Shown here piece after piece: positions 52,418-61,902 of a stretch of 64,000 bases of DNA. The DNA is from Acidobacteriota bacterium (GTDB lineage: Bacteria > Acidobacteriota > Terriglobia > Terriglobales > Acidobacteriaceae), in NCBI GenBank assembly GCA_018268915.1, contig JAFDVQ010000016.1, positions 62,001-126,000 of the forward strand, in the 5' to 3' direction. Every line of letters starts with the position of its first letter. Position 1 is the first letter of the stretch. The position numbers were made by a program, and so were the translations under genes. The notes under the pieces are model-generated. The model saw only the letters and a program-made list of their open reading frames with translations, was not told where the DNA came from and did no database searches.

Positions 52418-53743
52418 CTAGAGGTGCGGTGCCCAGCCGTGCTCGTACTCGCGCGACCAATGCGCCATTGCCTTCGGATCATTCTGAACTCTTCCATCCT
52501 TCGGATTGAGCCGCAGTTCTCGCTTCAATTCCCACGAGATATTAGAAAGCTGAAGCATGGTCACAACGATATTGCCCTGCGAGATTGGCGCGTGAAGCTT
52601 GTCTCCCTTGCGAATGGCGGCGATCAGGTTTGCGAAATGTGCCACGGTTGCCACGTCGCCATCGAACTTGTCGTAAAACTGGGTTGCGTCGTCTTTGAAG
52701 ACTCCAAGAGTTGCGCCTTTGGGATCATAGACTTCATAGCCGCTTCCGCCGTCGCCGTAAATGAACACGGAACCGTTGGTGCCCGTTACCGCCAAACCGG
52801 TGTCGTGACCCAGGTACTTTATGCTGCTGCAGGACCGTCCTTCCCATGAAATCAATTTGTCCCCGTAGTCAAAGTTCGTGACCAACGTGTCGTAAAACTG
52901 CCAGTCATCTTTGAACTGGTATCGTCCCCCTGTCGCGATCACGCTGTTTGGATAGTCGACACCCAGTGCCCAGCGGCAAAGATCGATGCTATGCGTGCCG
53001 TTGTTGAGAGCTTCGCCAGTGCCCCAATGTTTGAACCAGTGCCAATTGTATGGATGAACATTGTCCATGTATGGCTTGCGCGGCGCGGGTCCCTGCCAGA
53101 TATCCCAATCAAGTTCCGGAGGGACCGGCACTTCCTTGCCTGTTCCGATGGATTTGCGGGAATTGCTGTACCACCCCTTAGCAAAATAGGGCGTGCCTAT
53201 CAGGCCATTGTGTATCTTGTCGATTGCTTCGATCGTGCGCACGCAGGAGCGTTGCTGCGTACCTTGTTGTACATGCTTTTGATACTTCTGTTGGGCCTGA
53301 ACGAGGAGCGCTCCTTCGGCTGGGTTGTGGCTGCAGGGCTTTTCGACGTACACGTGCTTGCCCGCCTGAAGAGCGGCGATGGCCAGCGGTGTGTGCCAGT
53401 GGTCGGGAGTGGCAATGGTAACGACGTCCACTTCTTTCTGCTCCAGTACGTGACGAAAGTCTTTCTCGCTGGCGGGAGAATACCCGAGCTCGTGCTCCGC
53501 AATGCCGGCGAATTTCGCTCGGATCTTGTCATCCACATCGCAGATATGCGACACACGGGCGGTATCCTTGTTGCCCATGAGCGCCGACAAGTGAGCATAG
53601 CCGCGCCAGCGCAGGCCCACGATGGCGAAGTGAAGACGATCGTTCGAGCCAAGTATCTGGCCGTAGCTTTTCGCGGTTGAAGTGATCGCCATTCCTGCGG
53701 CACCCGACGCGATCGATTCGAGGAATTCCCGACGTGTGACCAT
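52418..53743 (-). CDS. Tat-exported Gfo/Idh/MocA-family oxidoreductase
   Basis: 441-aa NAD(P)-dependent sugar oxidoreductase. Tat leader TRREFLESIASGAAGMA; Rossmann part LHFAIVGLRWRGYAHL (the usual GxGxxG is altered to GLRWRG); EKP motif in HVYVEKPCSHN; second-half sugar-binding residues including GTHSIDLCRWAL. Tat export with bound cofactor is typical of Acidobacteriota and Planctomycetota members. Probably oxidises or removes groups from sugars outside the cytoplasm (glycoside cleavage by transient oxidation is known for some relatives). Operon with the TIM-barrel gene. Confidence 0.87.
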   Translation of the reverse strand: MVTRREFLESIASGAAGMAITSTAKSYGQILGSNDRLHFAIVGLRWRGYAHLSALMGNKDTARVSHICDVDDKIRAKFAGIAEHELGYSPASEKDFRHVLEQKEVDVVTIATPDHWHTPLAIAALQAGKHVYVEKPCSHNPAEGALLVQAQQKYQKHVQQGTQQRSCVRTIEAIDKIHNGLIGTPYFAKGWYSNSRKSIGTGKEVPVPPELDWDIWQGPAPRKPYMDNVHPYNWHWFKHWGTGEALNNGTHSIDLCRWALGVDYPNSVIATGGRYQFKDDWQFYDTLVTNFDYGDKLISWEGRSCSSIKYLGHDTGLAVTGTNGSVFIYGDGGSGYEVYDPKGATLGVFKDDATQFYDKFDGDVATVAHFANLIAAIRKGDKLHAPISQGNIVVTMLQLSNISWELKRELRLNPKDGRVQNDPKAMAHWSREYEHGWAPHL

Positions 53744-54130
53744 TTTGTCCTTTCAAACGAACCCGAAAAGAGGCTCGCCGATAGATGTATTGGACCTGCT
53801 GCTTCTCTTTTTTGAAATGACTTTGACCTTCGTCCGAATTGCGATCCAACACTCAGGATGCTGCATTTTTAAGCAGCATGCCGACTTCCGGGTGAGACTT
53901 GCAGGACCTTTACTGTTGCGAATTTCTGGTCGAAGGCACAACGGAGACAATGTATCAGAGTTGCGGTACCTGGCTATTGCCTTCGACGACTGAAGTACAC
54001 CTATCTTCCGTAACTACCTGCCTGTCGGGGCTGATCGAATCGCGCAAGTATGTTCTACTCGACGGAGTGTGCAGCGCCATTTGACCTAAAGCTGTTTCCG
54101 ACTGAGAAACCCATTGAGGGAGGGATTGAG
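53744..54130. other. 387-bp divergent intergenic region between two oxidoreductase genes
   Basis: Must hold both promoters. It contains a 7-bp hairpin listed separately. The plus-strand gene has GGAGGG just before its ATG. No additional gene was seen. Confidence 0.5.
53858..53879. repeat. inverted repeat ATGCTGC/GCAGCAT
   Basis: ATGCTGC (53858-53864) and GCAGCAT (53873-53879) are perfect inverted copies around an 8-nt AT-only loop, about 115 bp from the minus-strand oxidoreductase start. It may be an operator or an mRNA hairpin; not a terminator because no T tract follows. Confidence 0.35.
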
Positions 54131-55579
54131 ATGTTCGGTGATGAGAATAGAGGGATCGACAGGCGGGAATTTGTGAAGCAGGCGGGAGTTGCTGCGCTTG
54201 CGGCAGGTTTCTCTGCAAAATCATACGGGCGCATTCTGGGCGCCAATGACCGCATTAGGCTGGGGCAACTTGGCTGTGGAGATCGCAGCCGTGGTCATGT
54301 ACACATGGCCGAACTGGCTTCAAAACGAATGCCGGTGGAGGTTGTGGCGGTGTGCGACTTGTGGAGCGTCGCGCGCGAGCATCGAGCTGAACAGGTGAAA
54401 AAGGCTTTCAACATGGAGCCCCAGAAGTTCAAATATTCCGAGCAAATGCTGGCGCTCAAGGAGATCGATGGCGTGATGATTGCGACCGGAGATTTTCAGC
54501 ATGCGAAGCTGTGCGCGGAAGTGGTGCAGGCCGGGAAGGACTGCTACGTCGAGAAGCCGTTTGCCAACGTGCTCTCCGAGGCTCGCGAAACGCGCGATCT
54601 CGTCAAGAAGTCGAAGCAGATCGTCCAGATGGGGACGCAGCATCGCAGCCAGGCATATCCGCTGGCGGTGAGAGACCTGGTCCGCTCGGGGCGGATTGGC
54701 GATGTGATTCACATCGAGCAGGAATGGAATGTGAATGAGGAGCGATGGAGGTTCAAAGAGACCGACACTGGAACCAGCACCGAGATGTTGATGGATATCA
54801 ACATGGAGTGGAAGCAGTGGCTCTATGAACGAAAGTCTCATTTGCGAGAAGAGGATACGGACTGGAATCGCTGGCTGCTCGGGAAGCCGCACCGGGCCTT
54901 CGATCCTCACGTCTACCTGGAGTTCCGTCTTTACAAGGACTTTTCTTCCGGGATCTTCGATCAGTGGCTCAGTCACGGCGCCGATCTCGTGCACTTGTGG
55001 ACAGGCGAGGCGTATCCCGAGAGCGTTACCTCGAACGGGGGAGTTTATGCCTGGAAAGATGGGCGCGAGAATCCGGATACCTGCGTTACGGCAATCACGT
55101 ATCCGAAGGGCTTTCTTTACACGTACAAGACCACTTTCGGAAACAGCTATCGAAGCTTCTCGCGCATTCTGGGCCGGGACGGGACGATCGAGAATTATGG
55201 CGGCGAGGGGGCGTCTCTCTTTGTAGTCACCAAGGAAGGAGGGCGACAAGAGTTTGATCCGACTGACTCAGGTCCTGTGTATACCGAACCAACGATTGTC
55301 AGTCTCGCAAGGGAAAAAGCAGAAGTCGTGAAGGTCCCAGGAGCACCTGCTCCGAACTCTATTGGGCCTGATGACGATGACGTGGACCATCTGATCAACT
55401 GGCTGCAGGCAATGCAAACCCGTACGCAGCCTAATGCGACTGTAGACCATGGGTTTTCACACTCGATCGTCTGCATCATGGCCACGCAATCTTATTGGAC
55501 AGGCAAGCGGCTTTACTGGGACCCGCAAAAAGAAGAAATTGTCGAAGAACCCATTAAGCGTGCGAATGTTCTGGCCTAG
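54131..55579 (+). CDS. Tat-exported Gfo/Idh/MocA-family oxidoreductase
   Basis: 482 aa. Tat leader IDRREFVKQAGVAALAAGF; Rossmann fold with RLGQLGCGDRSRGHVH; EKP motif in DCYVEKPFAN; QMGTQHRSQ and a C-terminal sugar-binding alpha/beta domain. It is distinct from the neighbour (longer, low identity beyond motifs) and so likely acts on another position or sugar. ATG 54131 has GGAGGG upstream; the extended frame from 54050 lacks one. Its stop is only 3 nt from the convergent esterase stop. Confidence 0.87.
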   Translation: MFGDENRGIDRREFVKQAGVAALAAGFSAKSYGRILGANDRIRLGQLGCGDRSRGHVHMAELASKRMPVEVVAVCDLWSVAREHRAEQVKKAFNMEPQKFKYSEQMLALKEIDGVMIATGDFQHAKLCAEVVQAGKDCYVEKPFANVLSEARETRDLVKKSKQIVQMGTQHRSQAYPLAVRDLVRSGRIGDVIHIEQEWNVNEERWRFKETDTGTSTEMLMDINMEWKQWLYERKSHLREEDTDWNRWLLGKPHRAFDPHVYLEFRLYKDFSSGIFDQWLSHGADLVHLWTGEAYPESVTSNGGVYAWKDGRENPDTCVTAITYPKGFLYTYKTTFGNSYRSFSRILGRDGTIENYGGEGASLFVVTKEGGRQEFDPTDSGPVYTEPTIVSLAREKAEVVKVPGAPAPNSIGPDDDDVDHLINWLQAMQTRTQPNATVDHGFSHSIVCIMATQSYWTGKRLYWDPQKEEIVEEPIKRANVLA

Positions 55580-55582
55580 AGT

Positions 55583-57721
55583 CTAACGTTTGGAATGCTT
55601 GCTTTTAATTGAGCGTGGGTCGTTCGGTTCAGAGCTTTGCAGGAACGCTCCGGAAGGAAGGACGTAGGCTATCGGCCACTGCTCCTGACCATTCGCGACA
55701 ATGGCAGGCCAATCGATAGTTTGCGCATCGCCATTGGGTAAAACGGTCGTGCTTTCGTCCAGATGGCTGAAGAGAGTGGCCAACGTCTGGGCGTCATCTT
55801 TCGTTTCGATTGTGATGGATGCGTTCGCATGGCCAGGTCTGCTGCGAATGAAGAGCTCGGCAATTTTCAAGTCGTCCATCAGTTGGAAGAGGTAAGGCCG
55901 ACCTGTCAGCAGCGCGTTGGAGACGTAATCGGCCAGGACGCTCGAAAGAGGATCGGTGTAGGCCTCGTCGAAATTTTCTTTCGCAAGATTGGGATCATCC
56001 GGTGACTGGGCGCGGTAGTTCATTCGCAATTCTCCCAGTCCGCGCATGTCGAAGGAATACACATCGTATCTTTCGCCGATCAGTCTCTGAATTTCCGGCC
56101 AGTCTGCCGAAGTGAATTTTCCGTTCATGCTCAGCCAGATAAGAGGACGATGGGCATCAACCTTGTCGCCATGGATATGAAGCAGCGGCATTTCCAGCGT
56201 TGAGCTGTGGTGGAGCAGATAGCGGTCGATGTGAATCGATCCGGTTGTGCTACTTCCAAGAGACTCCCATCGAAGTTCCCGAGCGGGAACAGAGCCGTTG
56301 TACTCGGCGACTTTCCACGAAGAGATCTTAGGGCTCTGAAGGCCGGCGTAAAGTTGTGCGAGGCTCTCGTGAGCTTGATGTGCGCGCTCGGCCGCGAACT
56401 CCGCGATGAACTGAGTGAGAGGCTTGGCATCCGCGAAGTCGACCGACGCCTGGCCGCTCTTCGTTGCATTAAGCTCGGCATCACTGAACACATTGACCGG
56501 AGACAGCCCGTGCCGAACCGGCATCTGGTTGAAGCGGTCTAGAAAGTCCAGCGCTTTTTCCTGGTTTTTGAGGGAATACTGATGCGTGTTGTAGCTCTCC
56601 GCGATGCCGATGCGATCGCCGAATCCAAAACGCTCGTAAAATGTTTGCACTTCGGAGTAGGACTTGTAGGTGCCTTGAATGGGAAAGAAATCCAACGAGG
56701 CGGCAGCGAGCATTACTGGTCTTGGATACATCATCAGCAGGAGACCGGCGTGATCGACTCCCCTGGAAATGAATCCGAAGAGGTCTTGTTCGGGATCGCT
56801 GTCAGGGTCTACGAAGATGCGATTTGCAACCCGCATTGGAAGAGCAGTGATATAGCAGGACGGGATGACGACCTTGATGCGTTCATCGAGGGCACCGAGC
56901 AGAGCAGCCTGAAAGCCGCCGCCACTTGTTCCCGTGATGCTGATCCTGCGAGGGTCGACATCAGAGCGCGTCAGGAGGTAGTCCACGGCGCGCATGCCAT
57001 CCCATATCTCCCATCGCGCGAGGTTGGCGCCGGCTAGATACGCGAGGTTTCCGAGTACTGCATGCTCCGCGCAGATCAGATTGTATCTGCTCTTGTTTGC
57101 TTTGGCATCCCAGAACTGGCTTCTCTCGCCTTGTCCGACTGGATCCCAACTGACGACTACGTAACCGCGTTGCGCAATCCGCTCGCAGAGTTCCTGGTAG
57201 TGAATCTTTCCGTTCGGCGAATGTCCTGCCGGCACAAGGACGGCGGGGTGCACTTTTGCTCCGTCTTCAGGCACATAGACAAGAGCTGTCACATACAATC
57301 CGGGCAGGCTTTGGAAGATGAGCTTTTCAATTCGGAAGCCCTGACCCTGCACTCTCCCTGTGATCGTGGGATTAAGGCTGGTGCGGGTTTTGGGGAGCCC
57401 GCCGATCATCTCGAGCACGGATTGCCTTAGCTCTGCGCGAAGTCGTTGCAAGTCCGCGGGACTTTTTACCTGCGACCAGCGTGCTCGCCTGAGTTCATCC
57501 TGATGCCAGGCAAGGCTCGTCTGATACTGCAAGTAGGACGTGACTTCTGGGCCTTCCTTTCCCGGAGAAGCCAATACTCGAAATGCATCGGGAGGAGGCG
57601 ATGAAGCGGGATCGAGTGCACTGGCAGGGGCGGGTTCACGAAGTTGCCCGGGAGCGGAAGAGGATAGTCCGAGCATCAACGCGAGCAGTCCGTAGCCGGC
57701 AAATCGGGTGACAAAAGGCAT
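55583..57721 (-). CDS. secreted acetylxylan-esterase-like alpha/beta hydrolase
   Basis: 712 aa with signal peptide (YGLLALMLGLSSSAPGQ). The first catalytic module (about 110-420) has PAVLVPAGHSPNGK, DPVGQGERSQF and the nucleophile motif GTSGGGFQ, as in AXE1/S9-like acyl esterases of Acidobacteriota. A second, divergent alpha/beta module follows (about 490-690, HIHGDKVDAHRPLIWLSMNG) without an evident nucleophile elbow. Likely removes acyl groups from polysaccharides in the periplasm. ATG 57721 has GGAG upstream and is preferred to the GTG at 57748. Divergent from nagB. Confidence 0.75.
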   Translation of the reverse strand: MPFVTRFAGYGLLALMLGLSSSAPGQLREPAPASALDPASSPPPDAFRVLASPGKEGPEVTSYLQYQTSLAWHQDELRRARWSQVKSPADLQRLRAELRQSVLEMIGGLPKTRTSLNPTITGRVQGQGFRIEKLIFQSLPGLYVTALVYVPEDGAKVHPAVLVPAGHSPNGKIHYQELCERIAQRGYVVVSWDPVGQGERSQFWDAKANKSRYNLICAEHAVLGNLAYLAGANLARWEIWDGMRAVDYLLTRSDVDPRRISITGTSGGGFQAALLGALDERIKVVIPSCYITALPMRVANRIFVDPDSDPEQDLFGFISRGVDHAGLLLMMYPRPVMLAAASLDFFPIQGTYKSYSEVQTFYERFGFGDRIGIAESYNTHQYSLKNQEKALDFLDRFNQMPVRHGLSPVNVFSDAELNATKSGQASVDFADAKPLTQFIAEFAAERAHQAHESLAQLYAGLQSPKISSWKVAEYNGSVPARELRWESLGSSTTGSIHIDRYLLHHSSTLEMPLLHIHGDKVDAHRPLIWLSMNGKFTSADWPEIQRLIGERYDVYSFDMRGLGELRMNYRAQSPDDPNLAKENFDEAYTDPLSSVLADYVSNALLTGRPYLFQLMDDLKIAELFIRSRPGHANASITIETKDDAQTLATLFSHLDESTTVLPNGDAQTIDWPAIVANGQEQWPIAYVLPSGAFLQSSEPNDPRSIKSKHSKR

Positions 57722-57751
57722 CTTGGTCTCCGAAAGGGGGTCGAACACCTT

Positions 57752-57794
57752 TAGTTTACTTTCTTTTTTCGTCTTTTGATTTCGAATAGTTTAC
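57752..57794. promoter_or_regulatory. repeated TAGTTTAC in the esterase/nagB divergent promoter
   Basis: TAGTTTAC occurs at 57752-57759 and 57787-57794, 35 bp apart, in the AT-rich gap that must serve both genes. The second copy overlaps TTCGAATA, which resembles half of a NagC/Mlc-type operator. Regulatory role is inferred. Confidence 0.3.
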
Positions 57795-57831
57795 AATTTG
57801 GGCTTCCGAGCACATGAGGGCCGGACGAGAC

Positions 57832-58587
57832 ATGATCATCAGGACTTTCCCATCAAAAACAGAGTTGGCCGAAGCGGCGGCCAACGATGCGGTTTCCGCA
57901 ATCCGAGGGGCGATCGACGCACGGGGCGAAGCACGGATTATCGCCGCCACCGGTGCATCGCAGTTCGAATTTCTGGATGCACTGACGAGTTCGCGGGAAG
58001 TGGACTGGGGCCGAGTTGAGATGTTCCATCTTGATGAGTATGTCGGCGTGTCGGAGAAAGAGCCAGCCAGCTTCTGCAGATACCTCCAGGAAAGGCTGAT
58101 CGACAAGACCGGAATCAAGAAGTATCACCTGATTGACGGCACGCAGCCACCGGAGAGAGTCGTTCAACGTGTTGGAGCAGAGATCCGTAAGGCCCCGATT
58201 GACATTGCATTTGTGGGAGTGGGGGAAAACGGTCATCTCGCGTTCAATGACCCGCCAGCGGATTTCGAGACAGAAGAGCCCTACATCGTTGTCAATCTGG
58301 ACGATGCCTGTCGCAGACAGCAACTAGGGGAGGGGTGGTTTGCGACGCTCGACGATGTTCCGAGGCAGGCAATCTCGATGAGCATTCAGCAGATCATGAA
58401 ATCAAGGCAGATTTTGTGCGTCGCGCCGGATTCACGAAAGGCGAAGGCAGTTGCCGAGTGCTTCGGCGGACACGTCAGTCCAAATGCGCCCGCCTCAATT
58501 CTGCAGGAGCATCCAAACACAATCGTGTACCTCGATCGCGCATCTGCCGCATTGCTCGAGCAGTTGACTGCGTCTTCGCAGAGATAG
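57832..58587 (+). CDS. nagB: glucosamine-6-phosphate deaminase-like protein (NagB family)
   Basis: 251 aa, SIS-like isomerase fold of the NagB/6-phosphogluconolactonase family, converting glucosamine-6-phosphate to fructose-6-phosphate and ammonia. FHLDEYVGV keeps the Asp equivalent to E. coli D72 and GHLAFND keeps the His equivalent to H143. The E. coli triad residues D141 and E148 are Asn and Asp here (ENGHLAFND against NDGHIAFNE), a variant seen in a separate branch of the family. ATG 57832 matches the length of other members; ATG 57814 is possible. Next gene overlaps by one base. Confidence 0.8.
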   Translation: MIIRTFPSKTELAEAAANDAVSAIRGAIDARGEARIIAATGASQFEFLDALTSSREVDWGRVEMFHLDEYVGVSEKEPASFCRYLQERLIDKTGIKKYHLIDGTQPPERVVQRVGAEIRKAPIDIAFVGVGENGHLAFNDPPADFETEEPYIVVNLDDACRRQQLGEGWFATLDDVPRQAISMSIQQIMKSRQILCVAPDSRKAKAVAECFGGHVSPNAPASILQEHPNTIVYLDRASAALLEQLTASSQR

Positions 58588-61500
58588 TGAGAAAAAGAAA
58601 ATTGAATTGGGCGGAAGCGAGCGGAAAGCGAGTGGCAATTGCCAGGTGCACTGCGAGGGCCGGACTGCTTCTCTCCTGGGCAGCGAGCGTCCTGGCAATC
58701 GTGATTGGGAGCTGCGGAACGTCAGCCGCGCAGGTCAAGGTCTGGCAAGGCACTCTCACCCTGCCGACGTATGAAGAAGGAAGCCCAGATCCCAATCCTC
58801 CGTTCGATACCTTCGCGACAAATCAATTCAGCTATCCGTACACGTTGAGAAAAAACCTGAGCGGGCAGAAGAAGGACCATAACTGGCGCGCCATCTTCCT
58901 TGAGAACGAATATCTGAAATGCACGATCTTGCCGGACATCGGCGGGCACGTCTACACCTGCATCGACAAGATCAACGGCCAGCCGATGTTCTATGCGAAT
59001 CCTTCCATCAAGAAGGCCCAGATTGGCTATCGAGGAGCGTGGGCGGCCTTTGGCATCGAATTCAATTTTCCGGTCTCGCATAACTGGGTTTCGATGTCAC
59101 CCGTTGATTTCGCTTATTCGAATCTGCAAGACGGCGCTGCATCGGTATACGTTGGAAACATCGATCGCGTTTATGGCATGCAGTGGGGAGTGGAGCTGAT
59201 TCTGCGGCCCGGTTCGACATTGCTCGAAGAACGGGTGACGCTCTACAACCGCAGCGATGTTCGTCATCGCTACTACTGGTGGAACAATGCCGCCGTTCGG
59301 GTATGGGACGACTCGCATGTTGAATATCCGATGCGGTACGCGGCATCGCACGGATTCACAGAAGTGCGTCGGTGGCCTGTTGGTCCGGAAGGGACCGATC
59401 TGAGCGTGATCAGGAATCAGCAAAGCGGGCCGGTGTCGTATTTCGTACACGGAAGCCGCGAGCCGTTCATGGGCATCTGGAATCCTCAGACGCAAGCCGG
59501 AACGGTGCACTTTGCCGATTACAGTGATCTGCCGGCGAAGAAGATATGGTCGTGGGGCGCGGATGCCGAGGGGCTGGGATGGCGAAAGGCGCTTTCCGAT
59601 GACAACAGTGCATACGTCGAGGTGCAGGCAGGGCTCTTTCGAAATCAGGAGACCTATGCATTTCTCGACCCAGGACAAACGATCAAGTTCGCTGAGTACT
59701 GGATGCCTGTGCGCGGCATCGGCAGCATATCGCGAGCAAACAAGATCGGAGTGATCTCTCTCCAAAGCAGAGGAAAGGAAGAATTCGCCGCTCTCAATGT
59801 CAATCAGCGTTTGCAGGGAGCTCGGATTCAACTGCTCAACAGGGACAAGGTCCTTTGGAGTGAAACCGTAGATCTCGCACCAGAGAAGAGTTGGTCTCAT
59901 AAGGTTCCGCTCAGTGACAGCAATGAGAAGGTGACGTTTGAGCTGAAGGATCGAGAGGGGACGTTGCTGTTGCGACATACAGACGGCAGCTACGATTGGG
60001 ATCCGGAATCGAAGATTGCTGTCGGCCCTCAGCCAGTTGACCGACCTGCACCTGCAGAAAGCAGGATGGAAGATGACTGGCTAAAGCTGGGCAGAGACCA
60101 GGAACTGAACGGCAAGGTTACTCTTGCGCTCGAGACTTACACCGCCGGTCTCGAGAAGTATCGAGGCAGTTTCGATTTGCAAGTCGCAGCAGGCCGCCTG
60201 GCGGCATCGCAGCAGCACTTTCAGGAAGCTTCGGAGTTGCTGAAGACTGCGCAGCGCCGTGATACCTCCAATGCTGAGATTGCATATTATCTCGGGATCG
60301 CCGAAGACGGGCTTGGGAATACGCGAGAAGCTCGGACGGCCTTCGAGGTGGCTTATCGCCAGGCAGCATATCGCGCGCGGGCCGCGGCTCGGATTGCAGA
60401 GCTTACCGCGCTTGGAAGAGATCTTCACGAGGCGCGAGAATTTCTCGAAAAGGGCCTGGAAGCCACTCCTTCAGATCTGCTGATACTCGAGCAACTGGAA
60501 GCCGCCACGCGTGCCACTGGCGACGGCGCAGGTGCAGACCAGCTCCTTCAAAAAGGACTGTTGTTGGACCCAACCAGCGATTTTCTGAAAGAAGAGATGG
60601 GCAAGCCTGATCTCAATCATCTGGCCGCAGATCCATATCGAGTGTTGCGAGTGTCTGATCAGTACATGAGGCTCGGCTTGTACGGGAAGGCGCTACGCGT
60701 TCTGACGCGATCTTATCCCGAGATTCCTGCGGACGAGAGGGAGCCGGGTTACGTTCTTCCGCAGAGTAATCCACTGGTTCGCTACTATGCCGCGTATTGC
60801 CAGTCCAAGCTCGGAATGGACCCGGGACCAGAGAGGAAGGCTGGGTCAAAGCTCTCGCCCCAACTGGTGTTTGCCTCTTCGACGACCGATCGGGCCGTGC
60901 TCACCAGCGCAGTTGCCGCTGATCCGGCGGATGCCAATGCGCGATACCTGCTTGGTACTCTGCTGTTCTCCAAGGGGCGGTATGACGAAGCTATCGCTCA
61001 CTGGACTGAGGCCAAACACATCGACCCTGGGATTCCTGTGCTCGATGCAGATCTGGGCAAGGCCTTGTTGTATATCAAGCACGATGCAGCAAAGGCAGTC
61101 GCATCCTTTCGAGAGGGAACGAAAGGCGATCCCACCAATCCAGACAACTACGCCGGACTGGATACAGCCATGAGCCTTAGCGGCGTCCCAGCGGAGAGAC
61201 GCGCAGAGGAATTGGGGCGCTACCCACAGGCGGACAACGCAGCTAGCTCCACTATGCCCGCAAACCTGGTGTATCAACTGGCACTCACGCGAGCCGAAGC
61301 AGGCCAGTACAGCCAGGCGAGAGCGCTTTTTGAGGGCCGATTTTTCCCGAGCGAAGAAGGCGGGGTTTCAGCGGAACAGGTGTTGTTCGAGATCAAGCTG
61401 ATGCAAGCGGGCACCGACGCTGGCGGCGGCCGCTGCAAACAGACGCAGGCATTTCTGGACGAGAATCAAGCAATCCTCGTTGCACATGATGTCCCCGCCC

Positions 61501-61868
61501 GTACTTACGTGAAGATGGCAGAGGCCGCACAGAGGTGCGGAGATGACGCTCGAGCGAAAGGACTTTTCGAAAAGGCTATCGGGGGCGAGGCGGGCGCAGA
61601 ACTTGGATGGGTCAGCAGGGCGCAACGGGCACTTGGCAAGCCCGTCGATGCGCAGAAGTTACAGGAGTCTCTGAAAGCATCGGAGAGAATGAAAGACGCT
61701 GGAGTCTTGAGCGGGCCTGCCTGGTACAACATCGGAACGATCGAGATCGCGTTAGGGCAAGTCGATCGCGCGAGGGATTCATTCCGGCAGACGCTCTTGT
61801 TGCCGGACAAATTGATGTCGCACCATTTGGCTCGGGTCGGAGAGGCTGAACTCGCTTCAGAAAAATAG
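58587..61868 (+). CDS. secreted DUF5107 protein with C-terminal TPR repeats
   Basis: About 1093 aa. After a signal-peptide-like stretch (GLLLSWAASVLAIVIGSCGTSAAQ), residues about 60-400 match DUF5107, a beta-sandwich domain resembling galactose-mutarotase or glycan-binding folds (ENEYLKCTILPDIGGHVYTCID). This is followed by about 14 TPRs (TLALETYTAGLEKYRGSFDL, NARYLLGTLLFSKGRYDEAI). Such fusions sit in glycan-use loci but have no proven activity. GTG 58587 (sharing a base with the nagB stop) is chosen; GTG 58632 with GGAAAG upstream is an alternative. The frame is open further left inside nagB, which should be ignored. Confidence 0.8.
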   Translation: MRKRKLNWAEASGKRVAIARCTARAGLLLSWAASVLAIVIGSCGTSAAQVKVWQGTLTLPTYEEGSPDPNPPFDTFATNQFSYPYTLRKNLSGQKKDHNWRAIFLENEYLKCTILPDIGGHVYTCIDKINGQPMFYANPSIKKAQIGYRGAWAAFGIEFNFPVSHNWVSMSPVDFAYSNLQDGAASVYVGNIDRVYGMQWGVELILRPGSTLLEERVTLYNRSDVRHRYYWWNNAAVRVWDDSHVEYPMRYAASHGFTEVRRWPVGPEGTDLSVIRNQQSGPVSYFVHGSREPFMGIWNPQTQAGTVHFADYSDLPAKKIWSWGADAEGLGWRKALSDDNSAYVEVQAGLFRNQETYAFLDPGQTIKFAEYWMPVRGIGSISRANKIGVISLQSRGKEEFAALNVNQRLQGARIQLLNRDKVLWSETVDLAPEKSWSHKVPLSDSNEKVTFELKDREGTLLLRHTDGSYDWDPESKIAVGPQPVDRPAPAESRMEDDWLKLGRDQELNGKVTLALETYTAGLEKYRGSFDLQVAAGRLAASQQHFQEASELLKTAQRRDTSNAEIAYYLGIAEDGLGNTREARTAFEVAYRQAAYRARAAARIAELTALGRDLHEAREFLEKGLEATPSDLLILEQLEAATRATGDGAGADQLLQKGLLLDPTSDFLKEEMGKPDLNHLAADPYRVLRVSDQYMRLGLYGKALRVLTRSYPEIPADEREPGYVLPQSNPLVRYYAAYCQSKLGMDPGPERKAGSKLSPQLVFASSTTDRAVLTSAVAADPADANARYLLGTLLFSKGRYDEAIAHWTEAKHIDPGIPVLDADLGKALLYIKHDAAKAVASFREGTKGDPTNPDNYAGLDTAMSLSGVPAERRAEELGRYPQADNAASSTMPANLVYQLALTRAEAGQYSQARALFEGRFFPSEEGGVSAEQVLFEIKLMQAGTDAGGGRCKQTQAFLDENQAILVAHDVPARTYVKMAEAAQRCGDDARAKGLFEKAIGGEAGAELGWVSRAQRALGKPVDAQKLQESLKASERMKDAGVLSGPAWYNIGTIEIALGQVDRARDSFRQTLLLPDKLMSHHLARVGEAELASEK

Positions 61869-61902
61869 CTCGAAAACCTGAAAACAGGAAAAGCGCAGTC
61901 GT

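Noticed and set aside
58335..58586. 84-codon N-terminal extension of the DUF5107-TPR gene into nagB
   Set aside because: It lies entirely inside nagB in another frame and precedes the obvious signal peptide.
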